DNA of 64,000 nt from Enterobacteriaceae bacterium 4M9 (GCA_010092695.1 JAADJJ010000001.1:682001-746000); one strand, 5' to 3'; shown: positions 18,734 through 27,419, numbered from the stretch's first letter. The notes: a model not told the origin generated them from the letters alone. Numbers and translations: made by a program.

Positions 18734-19528
18734 ATGAGTCAATCATCACCGGCAGTATTCAGTCTTCACTATGTGGGTCTTAACCTGAAAAAGGGGGTAA
18801 CTGAAGAGACGTTTGAGGCGTTTGTTCGGGAGAAAGGCGTGCAAATCCCGGCCTATCCTGGCTGGCAATGGACTTTGCTGAAAGGCCTGCGCGGCGAGCG
18901 TCAAAACCAGTACTTAATGCTGTACGAAGCAGAGAATGCCAAAAGTTACGCGCGCTACATTGACAGCTATGGTGAGCAAACGGAGCAGGCTCATGCCTTC
19001 TGGCGTGACCATCCGGCTGGCATGGCGCTTATCAATACCTGGAAAACCTTTGCGACATTTGGCGAGCTACCCACCATTTTTTCGACCTACAAGCAGCTGG
19101 CCGAAAACGAGCATAGCTCTCTGCCGGAAGGGCCAAATTACCAGCTACGGGAGGGGCGGGAGCCGATTAAACGCGTTGTCGGGCTGCACAATCTGGCGCT
19201 GCGCTCGGGCGTTTCACCGCAGATCTTCGATGAGTTTATCCTCAACAACGTCCACCGTATCGACGACTATCCGGGATGGAAATTCCATATGCTCAAAGGA
19301 ACTGGCGGCAGCCGTATTGAGCAGTATCTGGTTATGCTGGAGATTGAAAGTCTGGCGTCCCTGAATGCCTTCCACCCTGAACTGGACGTCTCCACGGAGA
19401 AATCGCAGCAGTTCGTTAAAGAGCATCAGGAAAGTGAAAGAATGTATGACGAATGGCGCGAGCTGGCTTCGTTCTCCGGTGCACCGCAGCTTTATACCGA
19501 CTACATCACCATCGCCGGTAGTCTCTAA
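18734..19528 (+). CDS. Double DABB/NIPSNAP-like repeat protein, copy 2
   Basis: A 264-residue paralogue of the protein at 16681-17472, alignable from end to end: FSLHYVGLNLKKGVTEETFE against FSLYYIAIDTEAGITQQAFE, YPGWQWTLLKGLRGER against YPGWRWTLLRGLRGER. It has the same two-module structure, with terminal motifs IFSTYKQLAENE and LYTDYITIAGSL. It starts 16 bp after the MFS gene with an AACAGGAG ribosome site and is the last gene of the cluster; a hairpin follows at 19571-19599. Two diverged copies suggest either a heterodimer or two successive steps. Function unknown. Confidence 0.7.
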   Translation: MSQSSPAVFSLHYVGLNLKKGVTEETFEAFVREKGVQIPAYPGWQWTLLKGLRGERQNQYLMLYEAENAKSYARYIDSYGEQTEQAHAFWRDHPAGMALINTWKTFATFGELPTIFSTYKQLAENEHSSLPEGPNYQLREGREPIKRVVGLHNLALRSGVSPQIFDEFILNNVHRIDDYPGWKFHMLKGTGGSRIEQYLVMLEIESLASLNAFHPELDVSTEKSQQFVKEHQESERMYDEWRELASFSGAPQLYTDYITIAGSL

Positions 19529-19570
19529 CATTATCTATGGGATAAGTTTGGATAGAGAGAATTATTATAC

Positions 19571-19599
19571 GGTCAGCCTGCTTTTTGAATAGGCTGACC
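19571..19599 (+). terminator. Hairpin after the accessory cluster
   Basis: Perfect 9-bp inverted repeat GGTCAGCCT/AGGCTGACC with an 11-base loop, 43 bp after the last cluster gene. The loop holds five T residues but no T-run follows, so it may be a weak or Rho-assisted terminator. A second GC-rich hairpin (TCAGGGG/CCCCTGA) follows at 19638-19658. Confidence 0.5.
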
Positions 19600-20125
19600 T
19601 GTAGCACCAGGGGCTACTCCCGCGCTATACGGTGTTTTCAGGGGACCTGGGCCCCTGAATGTGATACCGCAAGAGCGATAACTTAAAAACGATAGCCGTT
19701 GACGCTAAACCAATCCGTTACATATCTGGATTGGCCAAATAATGTGCGTAACATATAAAGATTTCCGCTCTCCAGACTCACTCTGAAAAGACTACGAGGA
19801 CCGACGCCGTCGCAAGGCTGAGGAATAAGCAAGACAAAGCAGAGGGCTGATATTGGTGTAGGGCAGCCAATGTGCAAAAACATGAATTGATACACTCTAC
19901 GCCTGGCTCATGAGAGAAACAGCATGCCTGACAGGCGTATCTAAAATGACGGTAATTTGCGTCTGCAACAAAGAAGAAGGGTAAAAGGGGACTGAACCAC
20001 CCCGGAACGGTTCCCTGAAGGAATCGCAATTCCGTTCACCGCCAATACTGGCTTTTCTGGGCTGTGATAACATTTCTGGGGCGTTTTTCATCGCCAGGGT
20101 TGTGAAAGAAGAGAAGCAGCACACC
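19600..20125. other. Gene-free tract with unrecognised debris
   Basis: About 525 bp with no supportable gene. The only open frame of note is 70 codons on the minus strand (19683-19895) ending in an aromatic residue, with no homologue I recognise. It separates the accessory cluster from the Rpn-type and CdiA-type remnants. Confidence 0.5.
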
Positions 20126-20440
20126 CATTCCCCGCAATACTACGTTCAGGCAGTTCCTGCGCAACCCGATATTGCCTGTGATTTCATCGAAATCCACCCG
20201 CCCGCAGTATGCTATCTCAGTACGCTAAAACTAGAATCAGGCTCGTTCGTTGAAGATGGTCTCCGCCAGTATTTCAGCGACGTCCTCTACAGCCTGAAGG
20301 TGGATATATCATGTTCTGGTCGAGCACCAGTCAACGCCAGACAAACATATGGCACATCATGCAGCGCCATCTGGAGTTGGGGCATAAAAAATTGCCACTG
20401 GTGATGTGCCACGTTTCACCCCAACAACGGGACAGGGGAT
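20126..20440 (+). pseudogene. Broken Rpn/YhgA-family (PF04754-type) gene
   Basis: Translated pieces in three frames match the N-terminal part of E. coli RpnA/YhgA as I recall it: AQPDIACDFIEIHPP, LSTLKLESGSFVEDGLRQ and FSDVLYSLKVD in one frame; VLVEHQSTPDKHMAHH (20313-20360) in a second; and MQRHLELGHKKLPLVM in a third. The family encodes recombination-promoting nucleases, formerly called putative transposases. Frameshifts and a missing segment (the FRLMRYAIA-type stretch between the last two pieces) show it is dead. In K-12 the intact yhgA lies beside feoC; here that place is empty and the fragment is near glpD. Confidence 0.75.
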
Positions 20441-20539
20441 GTTTTGTTGAACCGCTACGCTGTGACTGTACTCTAAAGCGTTAGTTGCTCCCGGGCCTGG
20501 CCCCGACACCCGTTAAAATAAAATCCTGGCACTAGCCGG

Positions 20540-20829
20540 GATACTTACAGGCTGGCAGGCGGGATTGCTGGAGATAGCACGTCAGATGCGATGGTCGGTG
20601 TGCCGGCGGGGAAGAATGCAGTTGAGAATAATTCACTTGCTCATGTGCTGGCAGTCGCTGAGAAGAAAAAACCAGGCACGATAGAAAACATCAATAGGCA
20701 GTGAAAGCGGCCAGTAATGAAGGCCCTGAAATGTGTCATAAGATAATCAATGCAGCGCCAGGTCTGGCTGAGGAATTTCTCGATGCACAGACAGCAAAAA
20801 GCCGGGACGTGTCCCGGCTTTGTCATTGA
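20540..20829 (+). pseudogene. CdiA-type remnant with VENN pretoxin motif
   Basis: The frame at 20555-20704 reads AGGIAGDSTSDAMVGVPAG then KNAVENNSLAHVLAVAEKKK, a clear match to the pretoxin region of CdiA contact-dependent inhibition proteins, where VENN (20621-20632) marks the border to the variable toxin domain. The frame stops at TGA 20702. A second frame stays open from 20698 to TGA 20827 (ASNEGPEMCHKIINAAPG), consistent with a frameshifted continuation, though it has no recognisable toxin. No N-terminal secretion domain, cdiB or immunity gene is present. Together with 11720-11995 this looks like two parts of one former gene. Confidence 0.75.
20796..20821 (-). terminator. Rho-independent terminator of glpD
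   Basis: Palindrome AAGCCGGGAC/GTCCCGGCTT; read on the minus strand it is followed by TTTTT. It lies about 20 bp beyond the glpD stop codon and overlaps the end of the cdiA remnant. Confidence 0.88.
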
Positions 20830-20841
20830 TTGAATGAGTTA

Positions 20842-22350
20842 TCACGATGCCAGCGACAGTTCGCTCTGGCTTGTGTGGTTATTGAGCCATTCAACGACGC
20901 GAGCTTTTTGCTCCTCGCTCAGCCACATACCGAGCTTAGTGCGCCGCCAGATGGCATCATCAAGCTTACGTACCCACTCGTGCTCAACCAGATAGCGCAG
21001 TTCGGCTTCGTACAGATCGTGGCCGAAGTGTTCGCCCAACTCCTCAAGTGATGAGGCTGTGCCTAAAAGCAGCTCACTGTTGCTACCATAAGTGCGGGCG
21101 TAGCGGCGTGCCAGTGCTTCGCTAAGGAAAGTATGGCGGTTGCGCAGCAGCGCCGCGTAGTCGTCGCGATCGCCGTGAATATCACCGCCCGGCAGTACGC
21201 CAGTTTTGGTCCACGCCGGACCAATGTTGTCATAGTAATGCGCAAGCTTCTCCATCGCGTGCTCGGCGAGCTTGCGGTAAGTGGTGAGCTTGCCGCCAAA
21301 TACCGACAGCAGCGGCGCTTTACCGTGGTCGTCGTGCACGTCCAGGGTGTAATCGCGGGTGATGGCCTGCGGAGAATCGGATTCGTCATCACACAGCGGG
21401 CGCACACCAGAGTAGGTCCACACCACGTCGTCTTTAGTGAGCTGCTTTTTGAAGTGCTCGTTGTAGACGTCCAGCAGGTAGCCGACTTCCTCATCAGTAA
21501 TTTTCACATCATGCGGGTCGCCGTGGTATTCCACGTCGGTGGTGCCGATGATGGAGAACTCGTCCAGCCACGGAATAACAAACACAATGCGTTTATCTTC
21601 GTTTTGTAAAATGTAGGCCTGCTGCTGGGTATGCACGCGCGGCACCACAATGTGGCTGCCTTTAATCAGGCGGATGCCATACGGCGACGGCAGATGCAGG
21701 CTGTCGTCAAAGAAGTGTTTCACCCATGGGCCAGTGGCGTTGACCAGACCGCGCGCCTGCCAGGTGTGGCGCTTGCCGGTATCGATATCTTCAGCTTCTA
21801 CAATCCACAGTCCGTTTTCACGGCGTGCAGACGTGGCGCGGGTGCGGGTTAAGACCTCACCGCCTTTACGTGCCACCATTTGTGCGTTTGCCAGCACCAG
21901 GCGCGCGTCGTCCACCCAGCAGTCTGAATATTCGAAACCGCGCACGATCTCAGGTTTTAGCACCGAGTCCGCGCCAAAACGCAAGCCGGTTGAGCCTGGC
22001 AGGCTGGTACGCTTGCCAAGGTGATCGTACATAAACAGACCAATACGGATCATCCACGCCGGGCGCAGGTGCGGGCGGTGCGGCAGACGAAAGCGCATCG
22101 GGAAGGCGATATGCGGGGCGAGTTTCAGCAGCACTTCGCGCTCGGCCAGCGCTTCGCTCACCAGACGGAACTCGTAATGCTCCAGGTAGCGCAGGCCGCC
22201 GTGGATCAGTTTGGAACTGGCGGAAGAGGTGGCGCTGGCGAGATCCTGTGCCTCCAGCATTAATACGGAGAGTCCTCGCCCTGCGGCGTCTGCCGCGATA
22301 CCGGCACCGTTGATGCCGCCGCCTATCACAATCAGATCTTTGGTTTCCAT
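20842..22350 (-). CDS. glpD: Aerobic glycerol-3-phosphate dehydrogenase
   Basis: GlpD oxidises sn-glycerol-3-phosphate to dihydroxyacetone phosphate and passes electrons to quinone at the inner membrane. The 502-residue protein starts with the FAD dinucleotide-binding motif DLIVIGGGINGAGIA and carries SSKLIHGGLRYLE and the FGGKLTTYR motif of the family. Length is as in E. coli (501). It is divergent from glpEGR; two GlpR-operator-like sites lie 13-52 bp upstream of its start. A terminator lies just downstream. Confidence 0.97.
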   Translation of the reverse strand: METKDLIVIGGGINGAGIAADAAGRGLSVLMLEAQDLASATSSASSKLIHGGLRYLEHYEFRLVSEALAEREVLLKLAPHIAFPMRFRLPHRPHLRPAWMIRIGLFMYDHLGKRTSLPGSTGLRFGADSVLKPEIVRGFEYSDCWVDDARLVLANAQMVARKGGEVLTRTRATSARRENGLWIVEAEDIDTGKRHTWQARGLVNATGPWVKHFFDDSLHLPSPYGIRLIKGSHIVVPRVHTQQQAYILQNEDKRIVFVIPWLDEFSIIGTTDVEYHGDPHDVKITDEEVGYLLDVYNEHFKKQLTKDDVVWTYSGVRPLCDDESDSPQAITRDYTLDVHDDHGKAPLLSVFGGKLTTYRKLAEHAMEKLAHYYDNIGPAWTKTGVLPGGDIHGDRDDYAALLRNRHTFLSEALARRYARTYGSNSELLLGTASSLEELGEHFGHDLYEAELRYLVEHEWVRKLDDAIWRRTKLGMWLSEEQKARVVEWLNNHTSQSELSLAS

Positions 22351-22362
22351 GCTGCCCTCGCG

Positions 22363-22402
22363 TATTTTCGTTAAAGCTCACAAATGTTCGTTATCGCTCA
22401 TA
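22363..22402. promoter_or_regulatory. Tandem GlpR operator-like sites upstream of glpD
   Basis: Two adjacent 20-bp elements, TATTTTCGTTAAAGCTCACA and AATGTTCGTTATCGCTCATA, match the E. coli GlpR operator pattern (WATGTTCGWT-AWCGMWCATW), the second better than the first. The repressor gene glpR is 1.4 kb away in the divergent set. Confidence 0.65.
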
Positions 22403-22592
22403 ATAGCAGGCGATCGCGCTTTTGGTAACCACAAAAAAACATTTTCGCGTGATGACGGTAACAGAATGGTCGTTTTCCGCTTGTGTGCACCGGGCAGTTG
22501 CGCCGTATGCCACGGTTTCTGATACCATCAGGGCTGCGTTTGTGCGCCTGCGGGCGCAGCAAACGGCCTGCAACATAATAATGAGAGACACT

Positions 22593-22922
22593 ATGGAAAC
22601 CTTCGAACATATCTCCGTTGAAGAAGCGCACCAGCGCCTGCAACAACAGCGCGGCGTGCTGGTGGATATTCGCGACCCGCAAAGTTATGCCCTGGCCCAC
22701 GCGCCCGGCGCATTTCATCTCACCAACGACTCGCTCGTGACGTTTATGAACGAGCACGATTTCGACACGCCGGTGATGGTGATGTGCTATCACGGCAACA
22801 GCAGCCAGGGCGCGGCGCAGTATTTGCTGCAACAGGGCTTTGAGGCGGTGTACAGCGTAGACGGCGGATTTGACGCCTGGCACCGCCACTTCCCGGCAGA
22901 AGTAGAGCGCAACCTCGGTTGA
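22593..22922 (+). CDS. glpE: Thiosulfate sulfurtransferase GlpE
   Basis: A 109-residue single-domain rhodanese that moves sulfur from thiosulfate to cyanide or thiols such as thioredoxin. The catalytic loop CYHGNSSQG with its active cysteine is intact, and IRDPQSYALAHAPGAFHL is the usual N-terminal structural motif. The ATG at 22593 gives the E. coli-like length and has GAGAGAC upstream; earlier in-frame starts (22422) would read through the promoter region. It is the first gene of glpEGR. Confidence 0.95.
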   Translation: METFEHISVEEAHQRLQQQRGVLVDIRDPQSYALAHAPGAFHLTNDSLVTFMNEHDFDTPVMVMCYHGNSSQGAAQYLLQQGFEAVYSVDGGFDAWHRHFPAEVERNLG

Positions 22923-22989
22923 TTACAACAGTGGGCGGCGTAACGGGTATACTGACCCTCTTTGTGTGGATAAGTACGGCGAAAATCCA

Positions 22990-23820
22990 GTGTTGATGAT
23001 TACTTCTTTTGACAACCCGCGCATGGCGCAGGCGTTTGTAGATTACATGGCGACTCAGGGCGTCGTGCTCACGTTGCAGCACCATGCACAGACCGACGTG
23101 TGGTTGGCTGATGCCAGTGAAGAAGCGCGCGTGCGTGCCGCGCTGGCGCATTTCCTGGCCAATCCGCAAGACCCGCGTTACATGGCCGCCAGCTGGAGCA
23201 CCGGGCAGACCAATAGCGGCCTGAGCTATCGTCGCTATCCGTTCTTTGCCTCGCTGCGCGCCCGCACCGGTCCTTTTACCTTCGTCATTATCGCCGCCTG
23301 CATTGCGGTGTTTGTGATTCAGCAGATTGTCGGCAACCAGGCTGTGCTGCTGCGCCTGGCCTGGCCGTTCGACCCTGCGCTCAAGTTTGAACTCTGGCGC
23401 TATTTTACCCACGCGCTGATGCACTTCTCGCTGCTGCATATCCTGTTTAACCTGATGTGGTGGTGGTATCTCGGCGGCGAGGTTGAAAAACGCATCGGTA
23501 CGGGCAAGCTGGTGGTGCTGACGGTGATATCGGCGCTGCTCAGTGGTTTTATTCAGAACTATTTTGGCAGCCCGTGGTTTGGCGGGCTTTCCGGCGTGGT
23601 GTATGCGCTGATGGGCTACACCTGGTTGCGCGGTGAGCGCGACCCGGACAGCGGCGTGCGTCTTGAGCGCGGTATGATGATTTTTGCTGTGCTGTGGATA
23701 GTCGCCGGCTGGCTTAACTGGTTTGGTTTTAATATGGCTAACGGCGCGCACGTCGCCGGGCTGCTGGTGGGGCTGGCGATGGCGCTGGCAGACACCCTTC
23801 ATGCGCGAAAACGAACATAA
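22990..23820 (+). CDS. glpG: Rhomboid intramembrane serine protease GlpG
   Basis: GlpG cleaves transmembrane substrates inside the inner membrane. The GTG start at 22990 gives 276 residues, exactly the E. coli length, beginning (V/M)LMITSF. A soluble N-terminal domain of about 90 residues is followed by six membrane helices. The catalytic serine is in GLSGVVYALMGY (Ser201 in E. coli numbering) and the histidine in NGAHVAGL (His254). It lies 67 bp after glpE and 14 bp before glpR. Confidence 0.96.
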   Translation: MLMITSFDNPRMAQAFVDYMATQGVVLTLQHHAQTDVWLADASEEARVRAALAHFLANPQDPRYMAASWSTGQTNSGLSYRRYPFFASLRARTGPFTFVIIAACIAVFVIQQIVGNQAVLLRLAWPFDPALKFELWRYFTHALMHFSLLHILFNLMWWWYLGGEVEKRIGTGKLVVLTVISALLSGFIQNYFGSPWFGGLSGVVYALMGYTWLRGERDPDSGVRLERGMMIFAVLWIVAGWLNWFGFNMANGAHVAGLLVGLAMALADTLHARKRT

Positions 23821-23834
23821 TCAGGAGCAGTGGT

Positions 23835-24593
23835 GTGAAGCAAACACAACGGCATTACGCGATTATTGAGCTGGTGAAACAGCAGGGCTATGTCAGCACC
23901 GAGGAGTTGGTGGAACAGTTTGACGTCAGCCCGCAGACCATTCGTCGCGATCTTAACGATCTAGCCGAACAGAATAAAATCATGCGCCATCACGGCGGCG
24001 CGGCGATGCCGTCAAGCTCCGTCAACACGCCGTGGCATGACAGGAAAGCGACCCAGACCGCAGAAAAAGCGCGCATTGCCCGGCGTGTGGCAAGCCAGAT
24101 CCCCAACGGTGCGACGCTGTTTATCGACATCGGCACCACGCCCGAAGCTGTGGCCCACGCGCTGCTGGATCATGAAAACCTGCGCGTAGTGACTAACAAC
24201 CTCAACGTAGCCAACACGCTGATGGTCAAAGACGACTTTCGCATCATCCTTGCGGGCGGTGAGCTACGCAGCCGCGATGGCGGCATCATCGGTGAAGCCA
24301 CGCTCGACTTTATCTCTCAGTTTCGTCTCGACTTCGGCATCCTCGGCATCAGCGGTGTGGACAGCGACGGCTCGCTGCTGGAGTTCGATTACCATGAGGT
24401 GCGCACCAAACGCGCCATTATCGAGAACTCGCGTTATGTCATGCTGGTGGCCGACCACTCCAAATTTGGCCGCAACGCCATGGTTAATATGGGCAGCATT
24501 ACGCTGGTGGATGCGGTGTATACCGACGCAGCACCGCCGGACGGCGTGATGCAGGTGATTAACGCCAACAATGTGCATCTGGAGTTGTGCTGA
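23835..24593 (+). CDS. glpR: Glycerol-3-phosphate regulon repressor
   Basis: A DeoR-family repressor of 252 residues. The N-terminal winged helix-turn-helix GYVSTEELVEQFDVSPQTIRR binds operators such as those upstream of glpD; the C-terminal part (about 75-230) is the sugar-phosphate-sensing domain with FIDIGTTPE and VTNNLNVANTL. Glycerol-3-phosphate is the inducer in E. coli. The start at 23835 is a GTG preceded by CAGGAG. Length is that of the E. coli protein (252). Confidence 0.96.
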   Translation: MKQTQRHYAIIELVKQQGYVSTEELVEQFDVSPQTIRRDLNDLAEQNKIMRHHGGAAMPSSSVNTPWHDRKATQTAEKARIARRVASQIPNGATLFIDIGTTPEAVAHALLDHENLRVVTNNLNVANTLMVKDDFRIILAGGELRSRDGGIIGEATLDFISQFRLDFGILGISGVDSDGSLLEFDYHEVRTKRAIIENSRYVMLVADHSKFGRNAMVNMGSITLVDAVYTDAAPPDGVMQVINANNVHLELC

Positions 24594-24660
24594 AGGGCGG
24601 TTAATACGGGCGATGGGGCGGGCGTTATTCATAGCGCGCCGCATTCTGCCCACAAATATA

Positions 24661-24693
24661 AAAAAGCCAGCGTGCTCGTGCCGCTGGCTTTTT
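24661..24693. terminator. Bidirectional terminator between glpR and malT
   Basis: Stem AAAAAGCCAGCG/CGCTGGCTTTTTT with a 9-base loop between convergent genes, with T-runs on both strands. In K-12 the rtc genes occupy this interval; they are absent here. Confidence 0.9.
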
Positions 24694-24710
24694 TGCTGTG
24701 ATAGCGCGCG

Positions 24711-27419
24711 TTACGCTGCGTCGTAGCCCATCATTTGCAGCAGATTCTGCGCCTGCGCGACTGCATCCTGGCGATGCGCCACGCCGAGTTTCTGATACAG
24801 GTTACGGATGTGCGTCTTGATGGTGGTTGCGGCCACGTCCAGTTCACTCGCAATCTGGTCGTTGCTGTAGCCGGAGTAAATCAGCCCCAGCACCTGCCAC
24901 TCGCGTTGGGTCAGCGGGCTGGTGCGAATCAGCTCAGGCACCTGTGGGTGCGTGAGCAACCGGTTGACAAAGTTTTCATCAAAATGCGCGAACTTGTGGC
25001 GATGGTGCTGGTTAATTTCGCGCAGAATACGCTGGGCACGGTGCTGGTCCAGTTCTGGCAGCATGTTGAGCTGAATGAGCTGGCGTAGCTGCTGGGCCAT
25101 TGCTTCGCCTTCTATCACAAAGTGGCTGATAAACCCGGTGCGATTCGCCAGGTTCAGCGCTTCAATCAGTACGCGCTGGGCATCGCTTTTGTGCCCCTGC
25201 TGCCAGTAAAGCTGGTTTTGCAGCAGCAGATTGCGGTTAAGATCGCTCATCAACTGCAGCCGACGGGCGTGCGCGTTTAACTGCTCAAGCCCGGCCTGTG
25301 CACGCTCATACTCACCCAGCAGAATCTGCGCACGCACAATATTGCGACACTGGCCCTGCAAAAAGTGGTTATTGGCAAGCGCCGGGACTGGCGTCTGGCT
25401 GAGCCAGTTGGCCGCAGATTTCTTGTCGCCCACCATCTGCCAGTAAATCACCCGCACTTTATCGGCGTTAGACACCCAGTCACTGTGATAGGCACCGTTG
25501 CCGAGCAGGTTTTCCAGCCGGTTGAGATGGCTACGTGCGTTGTCGAGGTCACCGCGTGCCAGTGAGCTTTGAACTACCAGCGCCAGGCACTGTAGCTGTT
25601 GCTGCGGCTGGTAGCCTGCCAGCACGTCCATACCGCCGCGTGCTGCCGCTTCGGCTTCATCAAGGCGCGCCCATGCCCACAATAGCTGGGCGCGGATGCG
25701 TTGTAGGAATTCGTGCAGCGGCAATTGCTCCAGGTGCTGCTCGCGAATCAGTGAAAAGGCTTTTTCCTGAATATCCCACGCCGCCTGCAAAAAGCCCTGG
25801 GCGAACAGGATTTCGCTTTGCTGAATCAGGCTCCACAGCGCGTAGTGCCACACGTCGTGGCGGCGCGCCATTTGTTCGGTTTCCTGCATCATAGCAAGCG
25901 AAGCCTGTAGCTCGCCGCGACAGTGCAGCACTTCGCCGCAGACAGAGGTCGCGACAATACGGCTGTAATAGCTTGCCAGCGGCAGGGCGTCCAGCGCCAC
26001 GCGCGCCAGCCGGTCGGCTTCGTCAGGGTCGCCGTTGTTAATGGCGACCTGCGCGCGCAGGGCGTTGAATTCGCCGTGCAGCGCGTCGTTCATTTCACAC
26101 TGCATCTCCTGCTCGGCCCGGGCGAGCAGCGTGTTCACTTCCTGGTAGCGGTGCTGGCTTTGCATCAGCCAGGCCTGTAGCAGTACCAGCTTCGGGTTCT
26201 CAAGCAGGCTTTCCCAGGGCAGCGCCTTGAGCGAGTTTTCTAAAAGCGATAATTCGCTGTGGTTGAACAGCACCCAGGCGTGATGCAGCAGGATATCGCG
26301 CAGCATCTGCGAGTCGCCCGCTGCCAGCGCGTGGTGAATGGCCTCGCTCGGAAAGCCCTGCGCCATCCAGCTTTCAGCGGCGGCGCGGTGTAAGGCAGGC
26401 AATTCCGCCGCCATTTCCCACTGGCAGCGCTGGCGCAGGAAGCTGCCAAATAGCGGGTGATAGCTGAACCATTCGCCGGAATCGTTCATGCGTTGCAGGA
26501 ACAGGCCCTGACGTTCAATTTCTTCCAGCCGCATCTGGCCGTTTTCTTCACCGGTGACCTGCATAATGAGCGCGTCATTCATGGAGCGCAGCAGGGAGCT
26601 GGTGAGCAGAAAACGCCGCGTCTGGGCATCGACATTGTCCAGCACTTCGTCCACCAGGTAATCGGCAAGGTGGCTGGCGTTAATGCCGGAGAGCCTGCGC
26701 GCTGACTGGTGCGCGGCACCGCTATTCTGGCGTGCGGAGAGCGCAATAAGCTGAAGCGCCGTGGCCCAGCCTGCGACATCGTCACACAGACGCTGACACT
26801 CGGCGCTGTCGATAGGGGCACTCAGGCGGTGGTCAAAGAACTGTTTGGCTTCAAGATGGGTGAACGACAGGTGCTGGCTGCCGATTTCCAGCAGCTGATC
26901 GCGCACGCGCAGATTGGCAATACCAAGCTGCGGCAGGTTACGCGAGAGCACTACCAGCGTCAGGTTTTCCGGCTGATGGCGCAGGAAAAAGCGCATGGCT
27001 TCATGAATGGCCGGGTTGGTTATCAGGTGATAATCGTCAATCACCAGAAACAGCGGGCGCTCCCACTGTGCTAATTCGATAAAAAGCTGAGCAAACAGCG
27101 AGCTTAAGTTGGCGTACTGGCGCTTTTGCACCATTTTTTCACTGTTAACGCAGTGGCCGTGGGTGGCCTGTTGCAGTGCGGCTATCAGATAGCTGGCAAA
27201 CCGCTCCTGCTGGTTATCTCCTTCGTCGAGTGAAAACCACCCTGCATCGCTTTTACTGGCGACCCACTGGGAGACCAGCGTGGTTTTGCCATAGCCTGCG
27301 GGACTGGTGACCAGCACCAGGCGGTAGTTTTCGGCGCGCTCAAACCGGGAAAGCAGGCGCTCGCGAAGCACAGTGTTCTCCAGGCGAACCGGGCGACTTA
27401 ATTTGGAGGGTATCAACAT
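24711..27419 (-). CDS. malT: Maltose regulon transcriptional activator
   Basis: MalT is an ATP- and maltotriose-dependent activator of the STAND/LAL class. The 902-residue protein has an N-terminal NTPase with Walker A SPAGYGKTT (near 38), a Walker B-like LVIDDYHLI, a central tetratricopeptide-like superhelix, and a C-terminal LuxR-type helix-turn-helix (GYSNDQIASELDVAATTIKT). Length equals E. coli MalT (901) within one residue. It is divergent from malPQ, its direct targets. Confidence 0.97.
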   Translation of the reverse strand: MLIPSKLSRPVRLENTVLRERLLSRFERAENYRLVLVTSPAGYGKTTLVSQWVASKSDAGWFSLDEGDNQQERFASYLIAALQQATHGHCVNSEKMVQKRQYANLSSLFAQLFIELAQWERPLFLVIDDYHLITNPAIHEAMRFFLRHQPENLTLVVLSRNLPQLGIANLRVRDQLLEIGSQHLSFTHLEAKQFFDHRLSAPIDSAECQRLCDDVAGWATALQLIALSARQNSGAAHQSARRLSGINASHLADYLVDEVLDNVDAQTRRFLLTSSLLRSMNDALIMQVTGEENGQMRLEEIERQGLFLQRMNDSGEWFSYHPLFGSFLRQRCQWEMAAELPALHRAAAESWMAQGFPSEAIHHALAAGDSQMLRDILLHHAWVLFNHSELSLLENSLKALPWESLLENPKLVLLQAWLMQSQHRYQEVNTLLARAEQEMQCEMNDALHGEFNALRAQVAINNGDPDEADRLARVALDALPLASYYSRIVATSVCGEVLHCRGELQASLAMMQETEQMARRHDVWHYALWSLIQQSEILFAQGFLQAAWDIQEKAFSLIREQHLEQLPLHEFLQRIRAQLLWAWARLDEAEAAARGGMDVLAGYQPQQQLQCLALVVQSSLARGDLDNARSHLNRLENLLGNGAYHSDWVSNADKVRVIYWQMVGDKKSAANWLSQTPVPALANNHFLQGQCRNIVRAQILLGEYERAQAGLEQLNAHARRLQLMSDLNRNLLLQNQLYWQQGHKSDAQRVLIEALNLANRTGFISHFVIEGEAMAQQLRQLIQLNMLPELDQHRAQRILREINQHHRHKFAHFDENFVNRLLTHPQVPELIRTSPLTQREWQVLGLIYSGYSNDQIASELDVAATTIKTHIRNLYQKLGVAHRQDAVAQAQNLLQMMGYDAA

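Noticed and set aside
20102..20404. Intact 100-residue gene
   Set aside because: Only the middle matches Rpn/YhgA; downstream family residues continue in other frames, so it is part of a pseudogene.
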